Translations under genes and position numbers: made by a program
Notes under the pieces: generated by a model
The model's database searches: none
What the model was told of the DNA's origin: nothing
Seen by the model: the letters and a program-made list of their open reading frames with translations, nothing else
Assembly (NCBI GenBank): GCA_001896885.1
Contig: MKRJ01000013.1
Location: forward strand, 247,344-311,343
Source of the DNA: Rhizobiales bacterium 65-79
Lineage (GTDB): Bacteria; Pseudomonadota; Alphaproteobacteria; Rhizobiales; Rhizobiaceae
Direction: 5' to 3'
Length of the DNA stretch: 64,000 nucleotides
Shown: in pieces, positions 55,068 through 63,138 of the stretch
Numbering within the stretch: the first letter of the stretch is position 1
Layout: every line of letters starts with the position of its first letter

Positions 55068-56030
55068 ATGCTGGGCTGGCTGATCCGTCGCGTACTACAG
55101 GCCGCTTTGCTGGTGCTGGCAACCACGGTGATCGTATTCATCGGATTGCATTTCGTCGGGAACCCGATCGATATCCTCGTCTCGCCCCAGGCCGATTCCG
55201 TCGAGCGCCTCCGTCTAACCAAGGCTCTCGGCCTCGATCTGCCGCTCTGGCGCCAGTATCTGCGCTTTCTTGATGGCGTCGCTGCCGGGGATTTCGGAAT
55301 CAGCTTCGTATACGGCCAACCCGCCTTGAGACTGATCCTGGAGAGAATGCCCGCGACCTTCGAACTGGCTGGGGCCGCGATGGTGATTGCCGTTGGCTTC
55401 GGCATACCCTTGGGCCTTTATGCCGGTCTGAGACCTGAAAGCCCCGCGAGCCGCCTGGTGATGGGTGCGAGCTTGTTCGGATTCTCGCTGCCGGCCTTCT
55501 GGGTGGGGCTGATGCTGATTTTCTGTTTTGCTGTGCGCCTCGGTTGGCTTCCCAGTTCTGGCCGTGGCGCCACGGTGAGCATTTTGGGAGTGCGATGGTC
55601 ATTCCTCACCCTCGACGGGCTGAGGCACCTGATTTTGCCTGCCCTCAACCTGGCGTTGTTCGAGATTTCGCTCGTGATCCGGCTGACCCGCGCCGGCGTG
55701 CGCGAAGTGTTGCCGCAGACCTTCGTGCTCTTCGCTCATGCTAAGGGACTGAGCGACACACGCGTGATCTTCGTCCATGTTCTGAAGAACATCCTGATAC
55801 CGGTGATCACCGTCGTGGGAATGGAGTTCGGCTCGCTCATAGCGTTTGCGGTCGTCACCGAGAGTGTTTTCGCTTGGCCCGGAATGGGAAAGCTGATCAT
55901 CGACTCGATCAACCTTCTCGATCGTCCCGTGATTGTCGCGTACCTCGCCTGCATGGTGGTGATTTTCATCCTCATCAACCTGATCGTCGACATACTTTAC
56001 ATGGTGCTCGACCCGCGGGTGCGGAAATGA
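55068..56030 (+). CDS. Peptide-type ABC transporter permease (OppB/DppB type)
   Basis: The 320-residue membrane protein begins with the OppB helix (MLGWLIRRVLQAALLVLATTVIVFIGLHFVGNP). It has the GDFGISFVYGQPA region and the coupling loop GVREVLPQTFVLFAHAKGLSD. It overlaps the next permease start as ATGA. The two permeases form a heterodimer with the 50179 binding protein as partner. Confidence 0.92.
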   Translation: MLGWLIRRVLQAALLVLATTVIVFIGLHFVGNPIDILVSPQADSVERLRLTKALGLDLPLWRQYLRFLDGVAAGDFGISFVYGQPALRLILERMPATFELAGAAMVIAVGFGIPLGLYAGLRPESPASRLVMGASLFGFSLPAFWVGLMLIFCFAVRLGWLPSSGRGATVSILGVRWSFLTLDGLRHLILPALNLALFEISLVIRLTRAGVREVLPQTFVLFAHAKGLSDTRVIFVHVLKNILIPVITVVGMEFGSLIAFAVVTESVFAWPGMGKLIIDSINLLDRPVIVAYLACMVVIFILINLIVDILYMVLDPRVRK

Positions 56031-56938
56031 GCGCAAAGCCGTCCAAAGCCAACGACAAGACATTTCGCCGCCCCGGCCCCATGCTGACATTGGTTCGGAG
56101 TTTCTGCCGCTCGTGGTCGGCACGAGCCTGCCTTGCTGTAATGTCCGTGATTGTGCTGGCCGCGGTTTTCGCACCCTGGATCGCTCCGCAGAATCCCTAT
56201 GACCTGGCTCAGATCAGCATGCTCGACGCAATGCTGCCGCCAGGGTCGCGGTCCATGTCCGGGATGATCTATTGGCTGGGCACAGACGGGCAGGGACGGG
56301 ATTTGCTGTCCGCGATCATCTACGGGCTTGGCATCTCTTTGGAAGTTGGAGTGCTGACGGCTATCTTCGCCGGGATCGTCGGCATCACGCTCGGGCTTCT
56401 CGCGGCCTATCGTGGCGGCTGGGTCGATGCCGCGATCATGCGCCTTGTGGATCTGCAATTCTCTTTTCCTGCAATCCTCGTGGCATTGATGCTGTTGGCC
56501 TTTATGGGCAAGGGCATCGGCAACGTCGTGGTAGCGCTGGTGGTCGTGGAATGGGCCACCTACGCGCGCACCGCCCGCGCCGCAGCCCTGGTCGAACGGT
56601 CGAAGGAATACATCGAAGCCGCCATCTGCCTCGCCATCCCGGTACACCGGATCGTTTACCGGCATCTCCTGCCCAACTGCCTTCCTTCACTGATCGTGAT
56701 CGCCACGATCCAGATCGGTCGCGCGATCGCACTGGAAGCGACACTGTCCTTCCTGGGCATCGGCGTGCCTGTCACGGAACCCAGCCTGGGGCTGCTGATT
56801 TCGAACGGATCGAACTACATGCTTGCGGGAAAACTATGGGTCAGCTTCTGGCCTGGCGTCGCGCTGTTGGTCACCGTAGTCACGATCAACCTGATCGGCG
56901 ACCGGCTGCGCGACGTACTGAACCCGAGGAGCCTGTGA
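56027..56938 (+). CDS. Peptide-type ABC transporter permease (OppC/DppC type)
   Basis: The 303-residue protein has an N-terminal charged tail and a first helix near residues 35-55. GTDGQGRDLLSAIIYGLGISLEVG and the coupling loop YIEAAICLAIPVHRIVYRHLLPNC are clear, and EATLSFLGIGVPVTEPSLG closes the family pattern. ATG 56027 overlaps the OppB stop. The upstream long frame shadows that gene. Confidence 0.92.
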   Translation: MSAKPSKANDKTFRRPGPMLTLVRSFCRSWSARACLAVMSVIVLAAVFAPWIAPQNPYDLAQISMLDAMLPPGSRSMSGMIYWLGTDGQGRDLLSAIIYGLGISLEVGVLTAIFAGIVGITLGLLAAYRGGWVDAAIMRLVDLQFSFPAILVALMLLAFMGKGIGNVVVALVVVEWATYARTARAAALVERSKEYIEAAICLAIPVHRIVYRHLLPNCLPSLIVIATIQIGRAIALEATLSFLGIGVPVTEPSLGLLISNGSNYMLAGKLWVSFWPGVALLVTVVTINLIGDRLRDVLNPRSL

Positions 56939-57954
56939 TGCACACCGCTCCTGCCGCTGCGCGTCTCGTGCCAGTGCTTACTGTCGAAGACTTGACCACT
57001 GTCTTCCCCACGCCGCGAGGCCTTGTGAAGGCGGTGGATGGGCTGTCGTTCAGTGTGGGCGCTGGTCGGGTGATGGGACTGGTAGGCGAAAGCGGATCGG
57101 GCAAGTCGGTGACCGGCTACTCGATCATGGGCCTGGTGGAGCCGCCTGGCCACATCGCCGGAGGAAGAATTCTCTTCGCCGGACGCGACCTGGTGCGCCA
57201 GTCAAGGACCGAGATGCGCTCCTTGCGCGGGCGCGCCATCGCCATGATCTTCCAGGACCCGGCAATGACGCTGAATCCCGTCTTGCGCATATCAACCCAG
57301 ATGGTCGAGGCGATACGCGCCCATGAGAAGATCCCACGCGCCGAAGCTTGGAAACGTAGCCGTGACGCACTGGGACTCGTCGGCATTCCCAGTCCTGACG
57401 AGCGCATGTCGGCCTATCCGCACGAGTTCTCCGGTGGAATGCGGCAGCGTGTCGCTATCGCCATCGCGCTTCTCCATAGGCCATCGCTGATCATCGCCGA
57501 CGAACCCACGACGGCATTGGATGTAACGATCCAGTCGCAGATCCTTGCCCGGATGCAGCTCCTCATGAAGCAATACGACATGGCCATGATCTGGATATCG
57601 CATGATTTGTCCGTCGTCTCGCGCCTCTGTGACGACATAGCGGTCATGTATGCTGGTCGTCTGGTCGAGACAGGGCTGGCGGATCGCGTCATTGCCCACC
57701 CGCGACATCCCTACACCCGCGGTCTTATCGACTCGCTGCCCAGCCGTGCGCGGCGGGGCGAGCGGCTGCGGCAGATCGAGGGCATGATGCCCGAGCCTCT
57801 CGACCTGCCGGAGGGGTGTGTTTTCTCGAACCGTTGCCCGCGCGCCGACGCCGCTTGCCGGGCGAATCCGGTGATGAGCGTTTCGACCTATGGCGCATGG
57901 CAATGGCGCTGCGTCCATCCCCTCAACGAAGGGCCGGTCCATGGCCATTCCTGA
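56938..57954 (+). CDS. Peptide-type ABC transporter ATPase (OppD/DppD type)
   Basis: The 338-residue ATPase has Walker A GESGSGKSV, signature FSGGMRQRVAIAIALL, Walker B LIIADEPTTALDVTIQSQ and switch WISHDL. The C-terminal peptide-transporter cysteine cluster is GCVFSNRCPRADAAC. TGATG joins it to the permease gene. It overlaps the next ATPase gene by 14 bp. Confidence 0.92.
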   Translation: MHTAPAAARLVPVLTVEDLTTVFPTPRGLVKAVDGLSFSVGAGRVMGLVGESGSGKSVTGYSIMGLVEPPGHIAGGRILFAGRDLVRQSRTEMRSLRGRAIAMIFQDPAMTLNPVLRISTQMVEAIRAHEKIPRAEAWKRSRDALGLVGIPSPDERMSAYPHEFSGGMRQRVAIAIALLHRPSLIIADEPTTALDVTIQSQILARMQLLMKQYDMAMIWISHDLSVVSRLCDDIAVMYAGRLVETGLADRVIAHPRHPYTRGLIDSLPSRARRGERLRQIEGMMPEPLDLPEGCVFSNRCPRADAACRANPVMSVSTYGAWQWRCVHPLNEGPVHGHS

Positions 57955-58969
57955 ACATCGCGACGCAGACATATCCTCGGGCTCTGCCGAGCAGTTCGTG
58001 ATCGAACTCTGTGGCGTATCACGCAGCTTCGGCGGCCCCGGAGCCTTGGAGCGGCTTGGCCTGGGCCGGGGTTCCCCCGTCATCCATGCGGTCCGCGACG
58101 TCTCGTTCGGTCTCAGGCAGGGTGAAGTGCTCGGAATCGTGGGTGAGAGCGGTTGCGGCAAGTCAACCCTCGCGCGGATGGTCGCCGGCATCCTGAAGCC
58201 TACCGCGGGTGAAATCCGTTGGCATGGCAAGCCTCTGTCTTCCCTTCGAGGGCGCGAGGGCAAAGCAGCGCGCCTGAAAGCGCAGATGGTGTTCCAGAAT
58301 CCTTGGTCCGCAATGAACCCGCGGCTGCGCGCCGCCGAGATTGTCGCCGAGGCGCCGCGCATCCACGGCCTCATTCCGCGCGGCGAGCAAGACGCCTATG
58401 TCGCGCATCACTTTCTTCTCGCCGGACTGGACCCTGCCCTCGGCGACCGCTACCCGCACCAACTCAGCGGCGGGCAGCGTCAGCGCCTGGTGATCGCGCG
58501 AGCGCTGGCGGTGGTCCCCGAAATGCTGGTCTGCGATGAAGCGGTGGCTGCGCTCGATGTCTCCATCCAGGCTCAGATCCTGAACATGCTGATGGATCTG
58601 AGAGAAAAGCTCGACCTCACCAGCATGTTCATTTCCCATGATCTCGGCGTGATCGAACATCTCTCGGACCGTGTAGTGGTGATGTATCTCGGTCGTGTCG
58701 TGGAGAATGCGGAGGTGGCTGAGCTTTTCGAACGGCCGAACCATCCGTATACGCGCGCGCTGCTCGAAGAGCTGCCGCGGATCGATGGCGAGCGGCGCCC
58801 CTTCGCGGCAATAGAGGGTGAACTGCCGAGCCCCCTCAACCCACCGCCCGGTTGTGCATTCCATCCGCGCTGCCCCTTCGCCATGGAGCGCTGCCGGCGC
58901 GAGGCGCCCGCGCTCCTTCCCGTGGCCAGCGGCCATCTGAGCGCCTGTCATTTGAACGATATGGCCTGA
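57941..58969 (+). CDS. Peptide-type ABC transporter ATPase (OppF/DppF type)
   Basis: The 342-residue ATPase has Walker A GESGCGKST, signature LSGGQRQRLVIARAL and switch FISHDL. Walker B reads LVCDEAVAALDVSIQAQ, with alanine replacing the usual proline of DEP; the catalytic glutamate is intact. The C-terminal cysteine cluster is PPGCAFHPRCPFAMERC. ATG 57941 has only a weak AAGGG ribosome site but fits the family start and overlaps the upstream gene. Confidence 0.9.
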   Translation: MAIPEHRDADISSGSAEQFVIELCGVSRSFGGPGALERLGLGRGSPVIHAVRDVSFGLRQGEVLGIVGESGCGKSTLARMVAGILKPTAGEIRWHGKPLSSLRGREGKAARLKAQMVFQNPWSAMNPRLRAAEIVAEAPRIHGLIPRGEQDAYVAHHFLLAGLDPALGDRYPHQLSGGQRQRLVIARALAVVPEMLVCDEAVAALDVSIQAQILNMLMDLREKLDLTSMFISHDLGVIEHLSDRVVVMYLGRVVENAEVAELFERPNHPYTRALLEELPRIDGERRPFAAIEGELPSPLNPPPGCAFHPRCPFAMERCRREAPALLPVASGHLSACHLNDMA

Positions 58970-58971
58970 GC

Positions 58972-60369
58972 ATGGAAAACGACCTCGGGAATGGCATCGT
59001 CGAGGCGCGGTTGGCCGCAGCCCTGGTCGGATTGCGCGGCCGCCTACGGCCGGCTGAAGTCGAGACGGCCCTGAGGACTGCGGCGTTCGATACGTTCGGC
59101 GTTCTCGCCGGCGCCCACGGGGCGCCGGGCATATCGGCTTTGAACGACAGCCTTGCCGCGCTGTCGGGCGGGGCGGGGCGCTCGCAGATATTGCTGACGG
59201 GCATACGCGTCGATCCCGGCTCGGCGGCGATGGCGAATGGTGCAGCGATCCATGCGCTGGATTTCGACGATCAATACGACCCGGCCCGGGTACACGTCTT
59301 TTCCGTAGTCCTTCCTGCCGCGCTCGCGACCGCTGAAACGCTGGGTGGCGTTAGCCTCGATCGCTTCTTCGACGCGCTCGCTATCGGGGCCGAGCTGTTT
59401 TGCCGTCTCGGCCTAGCCTGCCGAGACTGCCTCGATACCGGTTGGCATCCTACGACCTTGCTCGGGGCTTTCGCGGCTGCCGCGACCTCGGGAACGCTGC
59501 TTGGTCTCGATGAACGACAGATGGTGAGTGCGCTCGGCCTTGCCTATTCGCAAATCAGCGGAACCGTGCAGGTCATAGAAGACGGTGTCCTCGCCAAGCG
59601 ACTCGGTCCTGGCTTCGCCGCCCGTAGCGGTCTGGTGGCGGCGCATCTGGCGGCCGCGACTATCACCGGGGCGCAGCGTTTCCTGAGCGGAAAGGCAGGA
59701 CTGTTTGCGCAGTATCGTATTGAAGGCGACCCGGCACTCCTCACCGAGAGGCTGGGTGAGGACTGGCATCTGGCGCGTCTGAGCCTGAAGCCGTTTCCCT
59801 GCTGCCGTTGCTCGCACAGCCTGGCTGCGATCGCCATCGATCTCCATTCCGAGGGGCTGCGGCCGGATGATGTCGTCTCCGGAGCCCTTGGTCTCAGCCG
59901 AACCAATCACGCGGTAGTGGGCCGGCCCTTTGCGCCGGAGAGCGCCGAAAATCCGGGCGTGCATGGCCAGTTCTGTGCCGCCTACGCGTTCGCCCGCGCA
60001 TTGTCGCGCGGGAACCTCGGGCCAATGGATTTCACGGCCGCCGCGGTCCTTTCCGGAAGCGTCGCGCTGGCACGGGGGCTGAAATGTACGGTGGAAACAG
60101 ATTTCGAGCCTCGGGCCTTGGCTCCGGCACGCGTGAGGCTGCTCATGAGGAGCGGCGAGACTCTGACGCGGCTGGTGGAGCGGATGCCAGGGGCTCCTGA
60201 CTTGCCTCTGTCTTTAGCGCAGCTACGGGCAAAGTTCTCCGCCTGCCTCGGTTCGGTGACCGACTCGCATGTCGAGGCGTTCCGCCTCTGCCTGACCGAG
60301 CCCGAGGCGGGTACCGGGACGGCCGAGACGGTCCTGGCTTTCCGGAGGCTGGTAACGGGGTATCGCTAA
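58972..60369 (+). CDS. MmgE/PrpD-family protein (2-methylcitrate dehydratase/iminodisuccinate epimerase-like)
   Basis: The 465-residue protein follows the MmgE/PrpD fold: an N-terminal all-helical domain with ALDFDDQYD and VHVFSVVLPAALATAE, then GWHPTTLLGAFAAAATSGTLLGL. The LSLKPFPCCRCSHSLAA segment matches the substrate-binding KxYPxC region of the family. Members include 2-methylcitrate dehydratase, cis-aconitate decarboxylase and iminodisuccinate epimerase. It is the last gene of the rightward operon, 2 bp after the ATPase stop. An epimerase or dehydratase step on an amino-acid derivative fits the context better than propionate metabolism. Confidence 0.85.
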   Translation: MENDLGNGIVEARLAAALVGLRGRLRPAEVETALRTAAFDTFGVLAGAHGAPGISALNDSLAALSGGAGRSQILLTGIRVDPGSAAMANGAAIHALDFDDQYDPARVHVFSVVLPAALATAETLGGVSLDRFFDALAIGAELFCRLGLACRDCLDTGWHPTTLLGAFAAAATSGTLLGLDERQMVSALGLAYSQISGTVQVIEDGVLAKRLGPGFAARSGLVAAHLAAATITGAQRFLSGKAGLFAQYRIEGDPALLTERLGEDWHLARLSLKPFPCCRCSHSLAAIAIDLHSEGLRPDDVVSGALGLSRTNHAVVGRPFAPESAENPGVHGQFCAAYAFARALSRGNLGPMDFTAAAVLSGSVALARGLKCTVETDFEPRALAPARVRLLMRSGETLTRLVERMPGAPDLPLSLAQLRAKFSACLGSVTDSHVEAFRLCLTEPEAGTGTAETVLAFRRLVTGYR

Positions 60370-60604
60370 GCCCTTGCCGACCAAAGCTTGAGAGCACAGC
60401 GGGCCGATGATCAATTCCACCGTGGCTGCTTTTTTGGATCTAAAGCCGAGCTATCAGGTGCATCTATCTGCCTGGTCGGCCGGATCGTTCTCATTTGGGC
60501 AACGGAAGGTGAAGTAAACAGCATTACCGGCAACGTTCGATCGCACTGTATGGTCATCTCGTTCCAGCCGGTCAGGTTGGCAGTCCGAAGATTCCGGGAA
60601 GAGA

Positions 60605-61642
60605 ATGTCCAGGCAGAAGCTCTCGCTTCCGACGCTTTACGCCGAGAATGTCTTGCTGGAAAAGGACCAGGTCCGGATCCTCGACCGGCGTGTGTTTCCG
60701 TTCTCGAAGGAGTTCGTCGTCTGCAGCGATTGCGAGCAGGTGGCGCTTGCGATCGAGCAGATGGTCACGCAGAGCAACGGCCCGTTCTACGCAGCCGGCG
60801 CGGGCATGGTGCTGGCGGCCAGGGAAGCGGAAAAAGCGACCGATCCGGCCTGCCGGCAGGCCTTGATGGAGGCTGCGGGCGCAAGGCTGGTCCAAACGCG
60901 GCCCACCAACAATAACGTCGCGACGGCTGTCCGGCAGATACTGGCCTTCGCCGAGGAGCACGCTGCAGGCAGCGGGTTCGCCGAGGCCTGCGAGAAATTC
61001 GTGCTGGAACAATGGGAGGCGCGGCGCGGACAATATCGCGCGGTCGGACGATACGCGAACTCATTGATCGCGGATGGCGAGCGCATCCTTACCCATTGCT
61101 GGTCGGAAGGAGCGCTGCTCGAAACGTTGATTGCGGCACGGGAAGACGGGAAGCAGATCGAATTGCTCTGCACCGAGACGCGGCCTTACCTTCAGGGCGC
61201 GCGGCTTACCGCGCACAGCGTCGCCGAGATGGGGATCGACGCGACCGTGATAACCGACGGCATGGTGGCGCATGCCATGGCCAGCGGCCGTGTCGGCATG
61301 CTGATGACCGCGGCCGATCGTGTGACCATGAGCGGCCATGTGATCAACAAGGTCGGCACGCTTCACGCGGCCATCGCGGCCCGTCATTTCAAGCTGCCAT
61401 ATTTCGCGACGGTAATGCGGCCCGACGCCAAGGCCCCGGATCCGAGCACCGTTCCGATCGAGGAACGTGACGGGGAGGAGAGCCTGCACTGCCTCGGGAT
61501 CCGCACGGCCAGCCCGCTGGCTAAGGGCTGGTATCCCGCCTTCGACGTGACGCCTCCCGAGCTCGTCTCGGGGATCATCACCGAGCACGGCATATTCCCT
61601 GCCGCGGCGCTGTCGCAGACCTTTCCCGTGCAGGACCGTTAG
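60605..61642 (+). CDS. MtnA-like aldose-1-phosphate isomerase (eIF2B-alpha fold)
   Basis: The 345-residue protein has the methylthioribose-1-phosphate isomerase active-site pattern. Cys165 lies in ILTHCWSEG, ETRPYLQGARLTA spans 191-203, and Asp238 lies in AADRVTMSGHVINKVGT. It would convert 5-methylthioribose-1-phosphate, or 5-deoxyribose-1-phosphate, to the ribulose-1-phosphate. It is followed 17 bp later by a phosphorylase and then an aldolase. The divergence from classical MtnA (for example HCWSEG rather than HCNTG) leaves room for a deoxyribose specificity. A 235-bp gap precedes it with no feature recognised. Confidence 0.85.
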   Translation: MSRQKLSLPTLYAENVLLEKDQVRILDRRVFPFSKEFVVCSDCEQVALAIEQMVTQSNGPFYAAGAGMVLAAREAEKATDPACRQALMEAAGARLVQTRPTNNNVATAVRQILAFAEEHAAGSGFAEACEKFVLEQWEARRGQYRAVGRYANSLIADGERILTHCWSEGALLETLIAAREDGKQIELLCTETRPYLQGARLTAHSVAEMGIDATVITDGMVAHAMASGRVGMLMTAADRVTMSGHVINKVGTLHAAIAARHFKLPYFATVMRPDAKAPDPSTVPIEERDGEESLHCLGIRTASPLAKGWYPAFDVTPPELVSGIITEHGIFPAAALSQTFPVQDR

Positions 61643-61659
61643 AAACAGGAGATCGACAT

Positions 61660-62427
61660 ATGGACGCAGTCATCGGGGGGACGCATCTCACCCGCCTGCC
61701 GAATCTGGAAGCGGTGCGCGAGGAAAGGGTATCGACGCCTTTCGGCGATCCGTCCGGCCCGGTCTCGATCGGCCTCTGCGGTGGCAGGCAAATTGCCTTC
61801 CTGCCACGGCACGGCAACCCGCACGCGCTCGCCCCGCACAAAATCAACTATCGCGCCAATATGTGGGCGCTGAAGAAACTGGGCGTTACGCAGATCCTTT
61901 CGATCGCGACCAGCGGCGGCATCCGGGACGATTTCGGGCCGGCTGCGCTCGTCGTCCCGGACCAGATCATCGACTACACCCACGGGCGCGAGTCGACCTA
62001 TCACGACGGCACGAATGGCGAGCCGGTGCGGCATATCGATTTCACGTGCCCTTATTCAGAGCGGTTGCGGAGGCGCATCATCGAGGCGGCCAAATCGGCA
62101 GGCGAGAGCGTCCATGACGGCGGGTGCTATGGCTGCTTCAACGGACCTCGGCTCGAGACGGCCGCCGAGATCAGCAGACTGGCCGGGGACGGATGCGATC
62201 TCGTCGGTCAGACGGGGATGCCCGAGGCGGCATTGGCCCGGGAACTCGGCATCGAATATGCCGCGATCTGTCCGATCGTGAACCACGCTGCCGGGCTGGG
62301 CGACAGCAAGCGGGAGATCAGCAGGGAAGAGATCACGCGCACGCGCTCGGCCGTATTCGAGCGGGTCGTGAAGATCGTCGCGGCATTCGCGGCACAGCCG
62401 GCCGCACGGGAGCCGGCACTCGCCTGA
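61660..62427 (+). CDS. MtnP-like nucleoside phosphorylase (MTA/5'-deoxyadenosine phosphorylase family)
   Basis: The 255-residue protein is of the PNP/MTAP family: RHGNPHALAPHKINYRANMWALKKLG, IATSGGIRDDFGPAALVVPDQIIDYTHGR, CFNGPRLETAAEI and the catalytic-region VGQTGMPEAALARELGIEYAAI. It would phosphorolyse methylthioadenosine, methylthioinosine or 5'-deoxyadenosine to the base and a deoxyribose-1-phosphate, which the upstream isomerase accepts. Base specificity cannot be assigned reliably from these residues. Confidence 0.86.
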   Translation: MDAVIGGTHLTRLPNLEAVREERVSTPFGDPSGPVSIGLCGGRQIAFLPRHGNPHALAPHKINYRANMWALKKLGVTQILSIATSGGIRDDFGPAALVVPDQIIDYTHGRESTYHDGTNGEPVRHIDFTCPYSERLRRRIIEAAKSAGESVHDGGCYGCFNGPRLETAAEISRLAGDGCDLVGQTGMPEAALARELGIEYAAICPIVNHAAGLGDSKREISREEITRTRSAVFERVVKIVAAFAAQPAAREPALA

Positions 62428-62456
62428 GTTGCCGCCGAGCATTTGGGCGATATGCC

Positions 62457-63131
62457 ATGACCTATGACGAACCGGATCTGCGCCGCTCGGTGGTTGAGAC
62501 CTGCCAGGCCATGCAACGGAAGGGCCTCGTCAAGGGCACTTCCGGCAATGTCAGCGTGCGTATCGATGGGGGCTTCCTGATATCGCCGACGGGCGTTCCC
62601 TATGAAACGCTTGAACCGGGGCAGGTCGTACGCATGCGCTGGGACGGAACCGTCAAGGGCTGCATGACGCCCTCCAGCGAGTGGCGCTTTCACCGCGATA
62701 TCCTCAAACGGCGCGCGGATCTGAACGCGATCGTCCACACGCATTCGATGCATGCGGCCGCCGTGTCTGTTCTCGGCCATGAGATTCCGCCCATTCATTA
62801 CCGGATCGCGGCGGCAGGCGGTCCCAATATACGCTGTGCCGGCTATGCGATGTTCGGCACGCAGGAACTGGCCGATCTGGCCGTTGCCGCGATGGAAGGC
62901 CGGCGCGCCTGCCTGCTGGCCCATCACGGCGTGATCGCCGCGCATTCCAGCCTGGCGGGTGCGCTGAACGTCGCGGAGGTTGTCGAGGAACTGGCGACGC
63001 TTTATCTCCTGTGCCTGCCGATGGGAAAACCGCCGCAACTCTCTGCCGACGCAATTGCGAAGGTGATCGAGCGGCACAAGACTTATGGGCAGCAGCCTCA
63101 TGAGGAGAAAGCCGCTCCCGCCGGCCGGTGA
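62457..63131 (+). CDS. Class II aldolase (methylthioribulose/5-deoxyribulose-1-phosphate aldolase-like)
   Basis: The 224-residue zinc aldolase has KGTSGNVSVR (26-35), the catalytic Glu75 in TPSSEW, zinc ligands His94 and His96 in VHTHSMH and His156 or 157 in LAHHGVI, as in L-fuculose-phosphate aldolase. In the DHAP shunt such an enzyme splits 5-methylthio- or 5-deoxyribulose-1-phosphate into DHAP and an aldehyde. ATG 62457 is used; the longer upstream frame shadows the phosphorylase gene. It completes the MtnP-MtnA-aldolase set. Confidence 0.87.
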   Translation: MTYDEPDLRRSVVETCQAMQRKGLVKGTSGNVSVRIDGGFLISPTGVPYETLEPGQVVRMRWDGTVKGCMTPSSEWRFHRDILKRRADLNAIVHTHSMHAAAVSVLGHEIPPIHYRIAAAGGPNIRCAGYAMFGTQELADLAVAAMEGRRACLLAHHGVIAAHSSLAGALNVAEVVEELATLYLLCLPMGKPPQLSADAIAKVIERHKTYGQQPHEEKAAPAGR

Positions 63132-63138
63132 CGGATAT

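Noticed and set aside
60370..60604. Possible riboswitch before the MtnA-like gene
   Set aside because: I found no arrangement resembling known SAM or SAH riboswitches; folding and covariance search would be needed to say more.
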